From Mesorhizobium sp. WSM2240 (GTDB lineage: Bacteria; Pseudomonadota; Alphaproteobacteria; Rhizobiales; Rhizobiaceae), in the NCBI RefSeq assembly GCF_040438645.1, contig NZ_CP159253.1, forward strand, positions 1,674,001-1,738,000: a stretch of DNA of 64,000 nucleotides, in the 5' to 3' direction. Below, piece by piece: positions 46,877 to 55,186 of this stretch (its first letter is position 1; every line of letters begins with the position of its first letter). The position numbers were made by a program, and so were the translations under genes. The notes beneath the pieces were generated by a model. That model saw nothing but the letters and a program-made list of their open reading frames with translations, was not told the DNA's origin and ran no database searches.

Positions 46877-47452
46877 TTAGGCTTCTTCGCCTTCCTCCGC
46901 ATTCGGATCGAAGAAGTTATCCGGGCGCGCATTGTCGTTGATGTCCTCGCCGTAGATCGCCTCGGCGGTGGTCAGGGTTTCGCCCTTGGCCTGGCGCTCG
47001 GCTTCGTCGGCCGTGCGGGCGATGTTGAGCGTGATCGTGACCTCGACCTCGGGATGCAGCGCGATCGCCACATTGGTGAGGCCGATCGTCTTGATCGGCT
47101 GGTTGAGCTCGACCTGGTTGCGGCTGACCGTAAAGCCTTCCGCGGTGACGATCTCGGAAATGTCGCGGGTCGAGACCGAGCCGTAGAGCTGGCCGGTTTC
47201 GCCGGCCGAGCGCACGACGATGAAGCTCTTGCCGTCGAGCTGGTCGGCGATATTCTGGGCTTCCGACTTGCGCTCGAGGTTGCGCGCCTCAAGCTGGGCG
47301 CGCTGGCCTTCGAACTTCTTCTTGTTGGCCTCGTTGGCGCGCAGCGCCTTGCCCTGCGGCAGGAGGAAATTGCGGGCGAAGCCGTCCTTGACCTTGACGG
47401 TTTCACCCATCTGGCCGAGGCGGGAAATGCGTTCTAGAAGAATGACTTCCAT
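46877..47452 (-). CDS. rplI: 50S ribosomal protein L9
   Basis: A 191-residue ribosomal protein, longer than the E. coli L9 (149). The N-terminal domain [39 protein letters not shown] contains the L9 signature. A long central helix and a C-terminal RNA-binding domain follow. The extra C-terminal 40 residues are acidic (ending PNAEEGEEA), as in other alphaproteobacteria. It is the last gene of the operon and is followed by a strong terminator. rpsR lies 213 bp upstream, a gap in which some related rhizobia carry a DUF2232 membrane protein gene. Confidence 0.96.
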   Translation of the reverse strand: MEVILLERISRLGQMGETVKVKDGFARNFLLPQGKALRANEANKKKFEGQRAQLEARNLERKSEAQNIADQLDGKSFIVVRSAGETGQLYGSVSTRDISEIVTAEGFTVSRNQVELNQPIKTIGLTNVAIALHPEVEVTITLNIARTADEAERQAKGETLTTAEAIYGEDINDNARPDNFFDPNAEEGEEA

Positions 47453-47665
47453 TGTCTTGTCCTTTCAGAGCCTGAAGCGGCTGATTCAAAAGACGAGGTC
47501 AGGAAGCAAGATGGCGGCGCGGCCGCCTGTGTCGCTGTCCTGCCTGTCGCGGCAGTTAGGGTTCAGAACCGAGAGAACCCAACCCGGGATTTGATGTCGC
47601 CCGAACCGCGCCCGTCGCGGAAGGGGAATGGCAGCGGGCGGCAAACCGCCCGCTGCCGAAGAGAT

Positions 47666-47914
47666 TTACCTGACTACGTAAGGCAGGAGGCCGAGGAAAC
47701 GGGCGCGCTTGATCGCCTTGGCGAGTTCGCGCTGCTTCTTCTGGCTGACCGCCGTGATGCGCGACGGCACGATCTTGCCGCGCTCGGAGATGTAGCGCTG
47801 CAGGAGACGCACGTCCTTGTAGTCGATCTTCGGAGCGTTGGCGCCGGAGAACGGGCAGGTCTTGCGGCGGCGATGGAACGGGCGCCGGGTCGGGATCTGG
47901 TTGATGTCGACCAT
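47666..47914 (-). CDS. rpsR: 30S ribosomal protein S18
   Basis: An 82-residue ribosomal protein with the S18 signature [44 protein letters not shown]18 binds 16S rRNA as a heterodimer with S6. Its ATG shares a base with the rpsF stop (TAATG), so translation is coupled. GGAGGT in the end of rpsF provides its ribosome-binding site. Confidence 0.97.
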   Translation of the reverse strand: MVDINQIPTRRPFHRRRKTCPFSGANAPKIDYKDVRLLQRYISERGKIVPSRITAVSQKKQRELAKAIKRARFLGLLPYVVR

Positions 47915-48378
47915 TATTCTGCACCTCCTTCAACGCCTTCGCGCGGACGGCGCGGGCCACGATCCCCACGATCACCGCGGTCGCCGCGATCACGGTCGCC
48001 GAACGAGCGCGGGCCGCGGTCGCCGAAGCCACGGTCGCCGCGGTCGGAACGCTCTTCGCGCTTCTGCATCATCGCGGACGCGCCTTCTTCATGCTTCTCG
48101 ACCTTGATCGTCAGGAAGCGCAGCACATCCTCGGAGAGGCCCATCTGGCGTTCCATCTCGCTAAGAGCGGCCGGAGGACAATCGAGATCCATCAGCGTGT
48201 AGTAAGCCTTCCGGTTCTTCTTGACCCGGTAGGTAAGGGACTTCAGTCCCCAGTTCTCGACCCTGCCGATCGACCCGCCATGCGAGGAGACGACGTCCCT
48301 GTAATGCTCCACAAGGGCGTCGACCTGCTGCTGCGAGAGGTCCTGCCGGGCAAGAAACACATGTTCGTATAGAGCCAT
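47914..48378 (-). CDS. rpsF: 30S ribosomal protein S6 with charged repeat tail
   Basis: A 154-residue S6. Residues 1-95 are the ferredoxin-like S6 domain ([42 protein letters not shown]). The remaining about 55 residues form an Arg/Asp/Gly-rich tail with repeats of GDRG and [10 protein letters not shown]. coli S6 also has a short acidic tail that RimK extends with glutamates, but here the tail is mixed-charge. It is the first gene of the operon. A GNRA-capped hairpin in the leader (48453-48468) may belong to feedback control by the S6:S18 pair. Confidence 0.96.
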   Translation of the reverse strand: MALYEHVFLARQDLSQQQVDALVEHYRDVVSSHGGSIGRVENWGLKSLTYRVKKNRKAYYTLMDLDCPPAALSEMERQMGLSEDVLRFLTIKVEKHEEGASAMMQKREERSDRGDRGFGDRGPRSFGDRDRGDRGDRGDRGPRRPREGVEGGAE

Positions 48379-48794
48379 TGTTCTTTGCCTTTCTTCGTTT
48401 CCCTGTCCGGTTCCCGGCGGCTAAAGCCTCTGCAACTTCTCTTGGACCCTTCGAGGCCTTGCGGCCTCCTCAGGGGAAGAAAGGAGCATGACGAGACGGT
48501 CGAGAGCGGAGACACGGGAGGCGGAAGCACTTTTGCTTCACACGGCGGCTTTCCTGAAGAAAACCTCCGGCCCTCCGTTCAGCCCCCAGCTGGGACCGGC
48601 AGATTGCGCGGGTCTATACAGCATTCCTGCCGGAAGGCAAGGCTTGCGGGAAACCGTGCGGCAAAGCACGTCAAGGGCGTGGCAAATATTGGTTAACCAC
48701 AGTCACCATCGCAGCCGCAGGCATCGGAAACCATAAGCCTATTTTCACCAAGAGCAGGCAGAAATCGCCATGCAGGTTTTTTTGGGGGTTCACA
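48379..48794. other. 416-bp divergent intergenic region
   Basis: It holds the promoter and leader of the rpsF operon (minus) and the promoter of the TadG-like gene (plus). Apart from the GNRA hairpin at 48453-48468 I see no gene. The open frames on the plus strand here lack ribosome-binding sites and sensible composition. The stretch 48685-48760 is AT-richer and probably contains the plus-strand promoter. Confidence 0.45.
48453..48468 (-). promoter_or_regulatory. GNRA-capped hairpin in the rpsF leader
   Basis: In the mRNA (minus strand) GAGGCC-GCAA-GGCCTC forms a 6-bp stem closed by a GCAA tetraloop, about 75 nt before the rpsF ATG. Leaders of rpsF in many bacteria carry an S6:S18-binding hairpin. 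This one is a candidate only, since the conserved bulged CCG was not confirmed. Confidence 0.35.
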
Positions 48795-50414
48795 ATGCTT
48801 CTCAAGCGGTTCTGGCGCTCGACGGCCGGAAATTTCAGCATGATGATGGTGGTCACGCTGCCGGCTACCCTCGGGGCCGCGGGCCTGGCAATCGACGTGA
48901 CCAATCTTCTGACGGCCAGAACCAATCTTCAGAACGCGCTGGATTCGGCGGTGCTTGCCGCCTCGCGCCTGATGGATGGATCGAAGTCGCGCCAGGAGGC
49001 GTTCGATGGCTTCTTCGCCGCCAATATCTACGGCCGCAACGGTCTGGAGAACGCCGAAGCCGATTTATCGGTGGAGGAGGGGGTCAACTACATCAAGACG
49101 TCCGCGACCGCGCACGCCGATGTCAACCTGCATTTCGCCTTCCTCTTCGGCAAGAGCGCCAGAGTGACCGCCGAAGCCAGCGCCTATGAATCGACCGCAA
49201 ACCTCGAAGTCGCCCTGGTGCTCGACAATACCGGCTCGATGGGAGCCACTAACATGAAGGCGTTGCGGGAAGCCGCGACCGACCTGATCGAAACCCTGCA
49301 AGCCGAACAAAAGGCAAAGCCCGACCGCGAAATCCGCGCGGCTCTCGTTCCTTTCGTCACCGCGGTGAACATCAAGACCCCGGGTGAAAACTACATGTCA
49401 TGGATCGACACCAGGACGAACCTGCCCGAGAACGACCCCGGCTTGAACGGGAAGAATTTCGAGCCCAACGAGCAAGGGAAGCGTGTCGGTCACTGGTTAT
49501 TGTTCAACAAACTGCACGCAATTATCCCTGAGGTTGAGTGGAAAGGCTGCGTGGAGGCGCGGCTTGCCAGGTTCAATGCGGACGGCACGCCCAAATTGGG
49601 GGACTCGCCGAATCTCGACGACACGCCGCCCGATCCGTCGAAGCCTGAAACCTTGTTCGTGCCCTATTTCGCTCCGGACGAGCCCGGGAAAGCTCGCGCG
49701 GCGATCAACAGTTCAAACGAACTGAACAACACCTATCTCGACGACACAGACGTTCCCAACAATGCGGACGCGCGAACGATTCAGAAGTCGCTCGCCAAAT
49801 ACAGCGTCAAGGGCATCGCAAATGTCATCAGCGAAAAGGCGCCGACGACAAGCGGCCCGAACTATGCCTGCGCGACACCGATAGCCCCGCTCACCAAGGA
49901 TCTGACGGCGCTCAAGACCGAAATCGGAAAGATGGTTTACTGGTATGGCTCCGGCACGAACGTGTCCGAGGGGCTGGCCTGGGGTCTGCGGGTGCTGTCG
50001 CCAGGCAAGCCATATACGCAAGGAAACCCGTTCGACGCCAAGGAGACGACGAAGGTGGTCGTGGTCTTCACCGATGGCGAGAACAACGTCTTCGGCGCTG
50101 CCAACGCCTCGATCAACAAGTCCGACTACGGCTCATACAATTTTCTGGACACAGGCCGAATGGGAACGACCGACCGGAGCAAGGCGCTGGACAACGTCAA
50201 CAAGATGACCCTGGGGGCGTGCAATCTTTTGAAAGACAAGGATGTCCGGATATTCACCGTCGTGCTGGGCGCCGATTCGAAGAAAAACCGGGATCTCTAC
50301 AGCACCTGCGCGACCAGCCCGGCCGACTACTATCCGACGAAGAACCCCGCCGAACTCAAAGCTGCCTTCCAGCAGATCAGCTACTCCATCTCGCAGCTTT
50401 CGGTTACGAACTGA
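48795..50414 (+). CDS. TadE/TadG-like pilus-assembly protein with von Willebrand A domain
   Basis: A 539-residue protein. The N-terminus MLLKRFWRSTAGNFSMMMVVTLPATLGAAGLAIDV is the short basic segment plus transmembrane helix of TadE/TadG-type (Flp pilus) proteins. From about residue 132 comes a von Willebrand A domain with EVALVLDNTGSMGATNM (MIDAS-type D-x-T-x-S) and later KVVVVFTDGENNVFG. The C-terminus, FQQISYSISQLSVTN, is usual for the family. It lies outside any tad/flp gene cluster. It is probably anchored in the inner membrane with the large domain in the periplasm. GGGGG lies shortly before the ATG. Confidence 0.88.
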   Translation: MLLKRFWRSTAGNFSMMMVVTLPATLGAAGLAIDVTNLLTARTNLQNALDSAVLAASRLMDGSKSRQEAFDGFFAANIYGRNGLENAEADLSVEEGVNYIKTSATAHADVNLHFAFLFGKSARVTAEASAYESTANLEVALVLDNTGSMGATNMKALREAATDLIETLQAEQKAKPDREIRAALVPFVTAVNIKTPGENYMSWIDTRTNLPENDPGLNGKNFEPNEQGKRVGHWLLFNKLHAIIPEVEWKGCVEARLARFNADGTPKLGDSPNLDDTPPDPSKPETLFVPYFAPDEPGKARAAINSSNELNNTYLDDTDVPNNADARTIQKSLAKYSVKGIANVISEKAPTTSGPNYACATPIAPLTKDLTALKTEIGKMVYWYGSGTNVSEGLAWGLRVLSPGKPYTQGNPFDAKETTKVVVVFTDGENNVFGAANASINKSDYGSYNFLDTGRMGTTDRSKALDNVNKMTLGACNLLKDKDVRIFTVVLGADSKKNRDLYSTCATSPADYYPTKNPAELKAAFQQISYSISQLSVTN

Positions 50415-50432
50415 CGGGGGCGGGCTGGGAGT

Positions 50433-52403
50433 TCAGCTGGTCCCGGGGTGCTGTTTCTTCGTTGTTTCCGGGAAGAACGTTTTCGCGCCGTGGCGCTTGC
50501 CGAACATGATGTCGAACTGCAGCAGGCGGAAATCGCGGATCGCCGGATCGATCTTCTTGTCGCGCGCCCAGTCCGGCGTCGCCATCCCCCGCGGGGTCAC
50601 GAGCACGTTGCGGTCGACAACGCGGAAACGCTGGCGCATATCGCCGAGGAAGCCAGTGTAATAGGGGTGGCTGATACCGGCCGTCTCCAGCACATGCAGC
50701 GGCAGGAAGGCCGGGCTGATCGACCCGAGATTGCCGACCGGGCCCTGGCGATTCGACCAGATCACCAGCGGCGTCTCGTGCTGCGCTTGCATATTGGCGA
50801 GCGGCGCCTTGCGGTCGGCGACCGGCTTTTTCATGAAACCGGTCTCGACGAAGACAGGACCGAGCGGTGGAAGGTGGTCGCCGAAGAAGGCGATGACGGT
50901 CGGGCGTTCGCGCTTTTCAGCCCACTCGATAAGCCGGGCCAGGCCGTGGTCGGCATCGGCGGCACCCTCGGCGAAGGTCAGGATCGAACCCTTGGCCCAG
51001 GCGCTCGCGGTAGTCTCGACCGTGTGCGTGGTCCCGGTATAACGGTTCGGCTCGTAGGGGCCGTGGCTCTGCAGCGTCACTGCGAAGAAGAAGAACGGCT
51101 CGGCGGTCGCTTCGGCCTGCCGGATGATCTCCTCGGTAAGCGCTGCATCCGACGCGAGCGGTCCGCGCTTTTCCAGCGGCGGCAAATTCTCTTCGGACAT
51201 GAAGCGGTCGAAGCCGAACGCATCATAGACCGGAGCGCGATTCCAGAACCAGCCTTCGAACGGGTGGATCGCGCGGGTGGCATAGCCCTGGGTCTTGAGG
51301 AAGGTGGCGAGCGAGGGCATCGGCTCCCGGACATACTGCTGGTAGGGGATGCTGCCATAGGGCAGGAAGGCGTTCGAGAAGCCGGTCAGCGCCTCGAACT
51401 CGACATTGGCGGTCATGCCGCCGAACTCCGGCGAAAATACATGGCCGGACTGGATCGCGCGGACATTGGCGATCGGGTCGGGCGTGATCGTGACGCCCGG
51501 CAGCCGGGTCGGATCCCAGAAGGATTCGCTCATCACAACGATGATGTCGGGCCGCTCGGCCGGAACCGTCGGGGCGGCGTCGCCAGGCTTGCGGATCGCC
51601 TCTATCGCTTCCTTCGAATAGCCGTCGGGCGCATTCACCTTGGCCATCGGCACGTTGAGCGCAAAGGCGATGGCAAAGCCGTTCGAGGCGTAATTTTCCT
51701 TCTGGTCCCACATCATCGGGATGATCTGCAGCCGGTCGCGCGCCCAGGAGAACGTCGCGTAGTCCATGATCGAGCCGAAGAACAGGAGCGCGGGGAGGGC
51801 GACGGCGAGCCGTGCGGCGCGGGCCTTCAGCGGCAGGGCCGGAAATCGCCGCCGCCAGAAACGCCACAGGCTCACCAGAAGCGCGATGCCTGCCACCACG
51901 GAAACGCCGAGCACGACGGCCAGAATCGGGCGCTCGCGCACCAGGAGCGGCGCCAGCTCGATAATTTGGCGCGCGTAGAGGAAATCGGTCGGATAGAGTG
52001 GATCGCCGAGATAATGCGACTTCTGGTGGCCGACAAAGGCCAGAAGCAGAACGGCGGGCGCAACCACCAGCAGCGCGAGATAGGCGCGGCCCAGAAGCGC
52101 GTCGAAGAAGAGGATGAGCAGCGCGAACAGGAGGACCGTGGTCCAGCCGGGGCGGAAGGGCTGCTGAAAGAAAAGCAGCGTCTCCGCGAGTGAGCCGCGC
52201 ACGATCAGTTCGACCGAAAACACAAGGATGGTCGACACCAGTAGCGTCAGCCCGACCGATCCTGCAAGGCGCAGTAGATATCTGCGACGCCCATCCGTTC
52301 TGACCGTCCGCCCTACCTCAAATCCGTTTTGCGCCACCGACCCTTGGCCTGTAACGATTTTTCCCAACTCAATATCCTCAACCGCAATAAAAACGTCATG
52401 CAA
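50433..52403 (-). CDS. LtaS-type membrane sulfatase/phosphoglycerol transferase
   Basis: About 656 residues if the TTG at 52403 is used. Five hydrophobic helices cover residues about 45-215. A periplasmic alkaline-phosphatase-fold domain follows: IIVVMSESFWDPTRLPGV, then FGGMTANVEFEALTGFSNAFLPYGS, with the nucleophilic Thr near residue 330, and FFGDHLPPLGP carrying the late metal ligands. The family transfers phosphoglycerol from phosphatidylglycerol or acts as a sulfatase. In Gram-negatives it usually decorates periplasmic glucans or other envelope glycans, so lipoteichoic acid is not implied. The start is uncertain: TTG 52367 and GTG 52337 are alternatives and no ATG fits. Confidence 0.85.
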   Translation of the reverse strand: MHDVFIAVEDIELGKIVTGQGSVAQNGFEVGRTVRTDGRRRYLLRLAGSVGLTLLVSTILVFSVELIVRGSLAETLLFFQQPFRPGWTTVLLFALLILFFDALLGRAYLALLVVAPAVLLLAFVGHQKSHYLGDPLYPTDFLYARQIIELAPLLVRERPILAVVLGVSVVAGIALLVSLWRFWRRRFPALPLKARAARLAVALPALLFFGSIMDYATFSWARDRLQIIPMMWDQKENYASNGFAIAFALNVPMAKVNAPDGYSKEAIEAIRKPGDAAPTVPAERPDIIVVMSESFWDPTRLPGVTITPDPIANVRAIQSGHVFSPEFGGMTANVEFEALTGFSNAFLPYGSIPYQQYVREPMPSLATFLKTQGYATRAIHPFEGWFWNRAPVYDAFGFDRFMSEENLPPLEKRGPLASDAALTEEIIRQAEATAEPFFFFAVTLQSHGPYEPNRYTGTTHTVETTASAWAKGSILTFAEGAADADHGLARLIEWAEKRERPTVIAFFGDHLPPLGPVFVETGFMKKPVADRKAPLANMQAQHETPLVIWSNRQGPVGNLGSISPAFLPLHVLETAGISHPYYTGFLGDMRQRFRVVDRNVLVTPRGMATPDWARDKKIDPAIRDFRLLQFDIMFGKRHGAKTFFPETTKKQHPGTS

Positions 52404-52580
52404 GTGTCATCGTTCCGTCACAGAAGCTAGAGCCCGTGGCAAAATTGAGAAGGGGGCGGCCTGCGCGCGCGTTCAAAGCAGGACCTGCCGGCATTTTCGG
52501 CACGAAGCCGGCGTGGGCTTGACTCGCCGGCCCGCCTCGCGTCACACGGCAGCGGACGAGACACTGCGGAGCGAGAGATC

Positions 52581-53510
52581 ATGGCCGTCGCATTCACCTT
52601 TCCGGGGCAGGGCAGCCAGGCTGTCGGCATGGGCAAGGATCTGGCCGACTCTTTTCCCGAAGCGAGACGGGTTTTCGAGGAGGTCGACGATGCGCTCGGC
52701 CAGAAGCTTTCGAAAATAATATGGGAAGGGCCTGAAGAGACGCTGACGCTGACGGCCAATGCGCAGCCGGCGTTGATGGCCGTCTCGCTTGCAGCGGTGC
52801 GTGCGCTGGAGGCGCGCGGCTTCTCGCTGAAGGACAGGGTTTCCTACGTCGCCGGTCATTCGCTCGGCGAGTATTCCGCACTCGCCGCCGCCGGCATGTT
52901 CTCCATCGCCGATACGGCCAGGCTCCTGCGCATCCGCGGCAATGCCATGCAGGCTGCGGTTCCGGTCGGCGAGGGCGCGATGGCCGCGATCATCGGGCTG
53001 GAGCAGGGCGATGTCGAGGCGGCCTGCGCCGAGGCTGCGAAAGGCTCGGTGTGCCAGGTCGCCAACGACAATGGCGGCGGCCAACTGGTGATCTCCGGCG
53101 CCAAGGCGGCGGTGGAACTGGCGGCGAGGCTCTGCACGGAAAAGGGCGCCAAGCGGGCGCTGATGCTCCAGGTCTCCGCGCCGTTCCATTCGGCGCTGAT
53201 GGCGCCGGCCGCAGAGATAATGCGCGAGGCGCTGGCGAGCGTGACAAAGCACGCACCGATGGTGCCCGTTGTGGCGAACGTTACCGCGACGCCGCTGAGC
53301 AACCCGGACGAGATCGTTGCGCGCCTGGTCGAACAGGTGACCGGACGCGTGCGCTGGCGCGAGACGGTGGAATGGTTCGCGGCAAACGGCGTGACCGTGC
53401 TCTACGAAGTCGGAGCAGGAAAAGTGCTGTCGGGGCTGGCGCGGCGTATCAACAAGGAAGTCGCGACCAGGGCGGTCGGCAGCGCAGCGGATGTCGACGC
53501 GGCGCTCTGA
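52581..53510 (+). CDS. fabD: malonyl-CoA:ACP transacylase
   Basis: A 309-residue enzyme moving malonyl from CoA to acyl carrier protein. The nucleophile elbow GHSLGE puts the active Ser at residue 94, and the general-base His is in SAPFHSALM near residue 203. It starts MAVAFTFPGQGSQAVGMGKD as in the family. In related genomes fabD is followed directly by fabG. Here a toxin-antitoxin pair lies between them, 66 bp after the fabD stop. Confidence 0.96.
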   Translation: MAVAFTFPGQGSQAVGMGKDLADSFPEARRVFEEVDDALGQKLSKIIWEGPEETLTLTANAQPALMAVSLAAVRALEARGFSLKDRVSYVAGHSLGEYSALAAAGMFSIADTARLLRIRGNAMQAAVPVGEGAMAAIIGLEQGDVEAACAEAAKGSVCQVANDNGGGQLVISGAKAAVELAARLCTEKGAKRALMLQVSAPFHSALMAPAAEIMREALASVTKHAPMVPVVANVTATPLSNPDEIVARLVEQVTGRVRWRETVEWFAANGVTVLYEVGAGKVLSGLARRINKEVATRAVGSAADVDAAL

Positions 53511-53532
53511 TCCGCCGGGTTGCGTAAACTGG

Positions 53533-53569
53533 CCCGGTGAGATACATTGAATACATGTATCTCACCGGG
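53533..53569. promoter_or_regulatory. perfect 15-bp inverted repeat upstream of the toxin-antitoxin pair
   Basis: CCCGGTGAGATACAT (53533-53547) and ATGTATCTCACCGGG (53555-53569) are exact inverse copies around TGAATAC. The dyad ends 7 bp before the antitoxin ATG and is the likely operator for the antitoxin and toxin-antitoxin complex. It could also act as a hairpin ending fabD transcripts. Confidence 0.75.
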
Positions 53570-53576
53570 ATTCGAT

Positions 53577-53798
53577 ATGCCCACATCCATCAGACTGTCG
53601 GAAGAAACCGAGACGCGCCTGAATGTGCTCGCGCAACGCACGGGTCGCACCAAGGCCTATTATCTACGCGAACTGGTCGAGCGCGGCCTGGAAGACCTTG
53701 AGGATTATTATCTCGCCGTGGAAGTCATGGAGCGCATACGCCGTGGCGAGGAGGATATCCTAACTTCCGAGGAAGCCTGGCGTGGCCTGGACGATTGA
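53577..53798 (+). CDS. RelB/ParD-like ribbon-helix-helix antitoxin
   Basis: A 73-residue protein. The N-terminal 45 residues form a ribbon-helix-helix DNA-binding domain (MPTSIRLSEETETRLNVLAQRTGRTKAYYLRELVERGL). The rest is an acidic helical tail, EDLEDYYLAVEVMERIRRGEEDILTSEEAWRGLDD, that would wrap the toxin. This matches the family often annotated as DUF6290 or RelB-like antitoxins. ATG 53577 is preferred to TTG 53547, which lies inside the operator. The toxin gene overlaps its 3' end by 17 nt. Confidence 0.9.
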   Translation: MPTSIRLSEETETRLNVLAQRTGRTKAYYLRELVERGLEDLEDYYLAVEVMERIRRGEEDILTSEEAWRGLDD

Positions 53799-54048
53799 AT
53801 ACTCGCGAACCGCACGCAAGTTCTTCGAGAAAACGGACTCACGGACACGCCGGCAGATCAGGGATTTTTGCGAGGTGCGCTTGGCGACACTCGATGATCC
53901 CCGCAGCCTCGGAAAGGCGTTGAAGGGCCAGTTGGGCAGTTTCTGGGGCTATCGGTCGGGCGATATGCGCATCATCTGCGATATCCAGGATAAGAAGCTC
54001 GTCATTCTTGTTGTCGCGATTGGAAATCGGCGGGACGTGTACAAATAG
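53782..54048 (+). CDS. RelE/ParE-family toxin
   Basis: An 88-residue toxin starting at GTG 53782 (read as MAWTIEYSRTARKFFEKTDSRTRR), overlapping the antitoxin. The RelE fold is indicated by ALKGQLGSFWGYRSGDMRIICDI and LVVAIGNRRDVYK. The basic and tyrosine residues here resemble those of ribosome-dependent mRNA endonucleases of the RelE group. It lies 27 bp before fabG, whose transcription must either cross the module or restart. RelE rather than ParE activity is favoured by sequence but not proved. Confidence 0.9.
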   Translation: MAWTIEYSRTARKFFEKTDSRTRRQIRDFCEVRLATLDDPRSLGKALKGQLGSFWGYRSGDMRIICDIQDKKLVILVVAIGNRRDVYK

Positions 54049-54075
54049 CCGATTTGAAGGGAAAAGGTTTCATAG

Positions 54076-54813
54076 ATGTTCGACTTGACTGGAAAAAAGG
54101 CGCTCGTCACCGGGGCAAGCGGTGGTATCGGCGAGGCCGTAGCGCGGGCGCTGCACGCGCAGGGCGCGACCGTCGGCCTGCACGGCACGCGTGTCGAAAA
54201 GCTTGAGGCGCTGGCCGCGGAGCTTGGCGAGCGGGTGAAGCTGTTCCCGGCGAATCTTTCGAATCGCGACGAGGTCAAGGCATTGGGCGCAAAGGCTGAA
54301 GCCGATCTCGAGGGCGTCGACATATTGGTCAACAATGCCGGCATCACCAAGGACGGACTCTTTGTCCGCATGTCGGACGCGGATTGGGACGCCGTGCTGG
54401 AGGTGAACCTGACCGCGGTGTTCCGGCTCACCCGCGAACTGACCCATCCGATGATGCGCCGCCGCAGCGGCCGGATCGTCAACATCACCTCGGTCGTGGG
54501 CGTCACCGGCAATCCTGGCCAGGCGAACTATTGCGCCTCCAAGGCCGGCATGATCGGCATGTCGAAATCGCTCGCGCAAGAGATCGCGACACGCGGCGTG
54601 ACGGTCAACTGCGTGGCGCCGGGTTTCATCGAATCAGCCATGACCGACAAGCTCAACGACAAGCAGAAGGAGGCGATCATGGCCGCCATTCCGGCAAAGC
54701 GCATGGGCACCGGCGCGGAGGTCGCCTCCGCTGTGGTTTACCTGGCCTCGAACGAGGCCGCCTACATCACCGGGCAGACGATTCATGTGAATGGCGGCAT
54801 GGCAATGATTTAG
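54076..54813 (+). CDS. fabG: 3-oxoacyl-ACP reductase
   Basis: A 245-residue SDR reducing 3-oxoacyl-ACP with NADPH. It has TGASGGIG (residues 12-19), the NAG motif in ILVNNAGITKDGL, the catalytic Ser in NITSVVGVTGNPGQ, and Y-x3-K as NYCASKAGM. LTAVFRLTRELTHPMMRRRSGRIVNI is the usual FabG dimer segment. AAGGG lies before the ATG. The stop codon overlaps the left arm of a palindromic repeat that reaches towards acpP. Confidence 0.96.
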   Translation: MFDLTGKKALVTGASGGIGEAVARALHAQGATVGLHGTRVEKLEALAAELGERVKLFPANLSNRDEVKALGAKAEADLEGVDILVNNAGITKDGLFVRMSDADWDAVLEVNLTAVFRLTRELTHPMMRRRSGRIVNITSVVGVTGNPGQANYCASKAGMIGMSKSLAQEIATRGVTVNCVAPGFIESAMTDKLNDKQKEAIMAAIPAKRMGTGAEVASAVVYLASNEAAYITGQTIHVNGGMAMI

Positions 54814-54877
54814 GTGCATCGATATTCGGGTGAGGCCGGCCTGCGCGGCTCGGCCTGACCTGAATCTCAACGCACCT
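54812..54877. repeat. inverted-repeat element, family B, copy 2 (tight hairpin)
   Basis: Left arm 54812-54838 (AGGTGCATCGATATTCGGGT...) and right arm 54851-54877 (CGGCCTGACCTGAATCTCAA...) can pair over about 27 bp with few mismatches around a 12-base loop. The element begins within the fabG stop codon. Related arms occur at 40880-41021. Confidence 0.75.
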
Positions 54878-55186
54878 AACCGTCTGCCGCACGCTCCGCT
54901 CCGGATCTCTGCTCGGCATCTATGTTGCCCCTGGCGCTGCGGCGCCCCGTTCTCAACAATCATCGCACGGACCGAGTTATCCAACAGCCATACCGCTGGT
55001 GTCGGTGGAGAAGCTGTTTTCGCCTTGGACGTGCGCGTTTTTTCGTGTAATGCCGCGCTCAACCCGGCGGTTCGCACCTGTTCGCGCCGCGGCGATTGCG
55101 TTCCTGCAGGGAACATCTTTCAGCTTGATTAGCGGCATTCCGCCCGCTAACGAGGACCAGACAAACACATAGACGAGGATGCCCAA
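54814..55186. other. 373-bp gap between fabG and acpP
   Basis: It contains the family B hairpin (54812-54877) and then about 300 bp without a gene. acpP must have its own promoter here. A segment CTTTCAGCTTGATTAGC at 55110-55126 could hold a -35-like element, but no clear -10 was found. GAGGAT precedes the acpP ATG. Confidence 0.5.

Noticed and set aside
50448..52193. 581-codon plus-strand frame
   Set aside because: Antisense shadow of the LtaS-type gene; composition is Arg/Glu-rich and unstructured.
55070..55083. GTTC-N6-GTTC resembling an alphaproteobacterial SOS box
   Set aside because: The spacing is six bases, not the seven of the known GTTC-N7-GTTC LexA site, and no DNA-repair gene follows.
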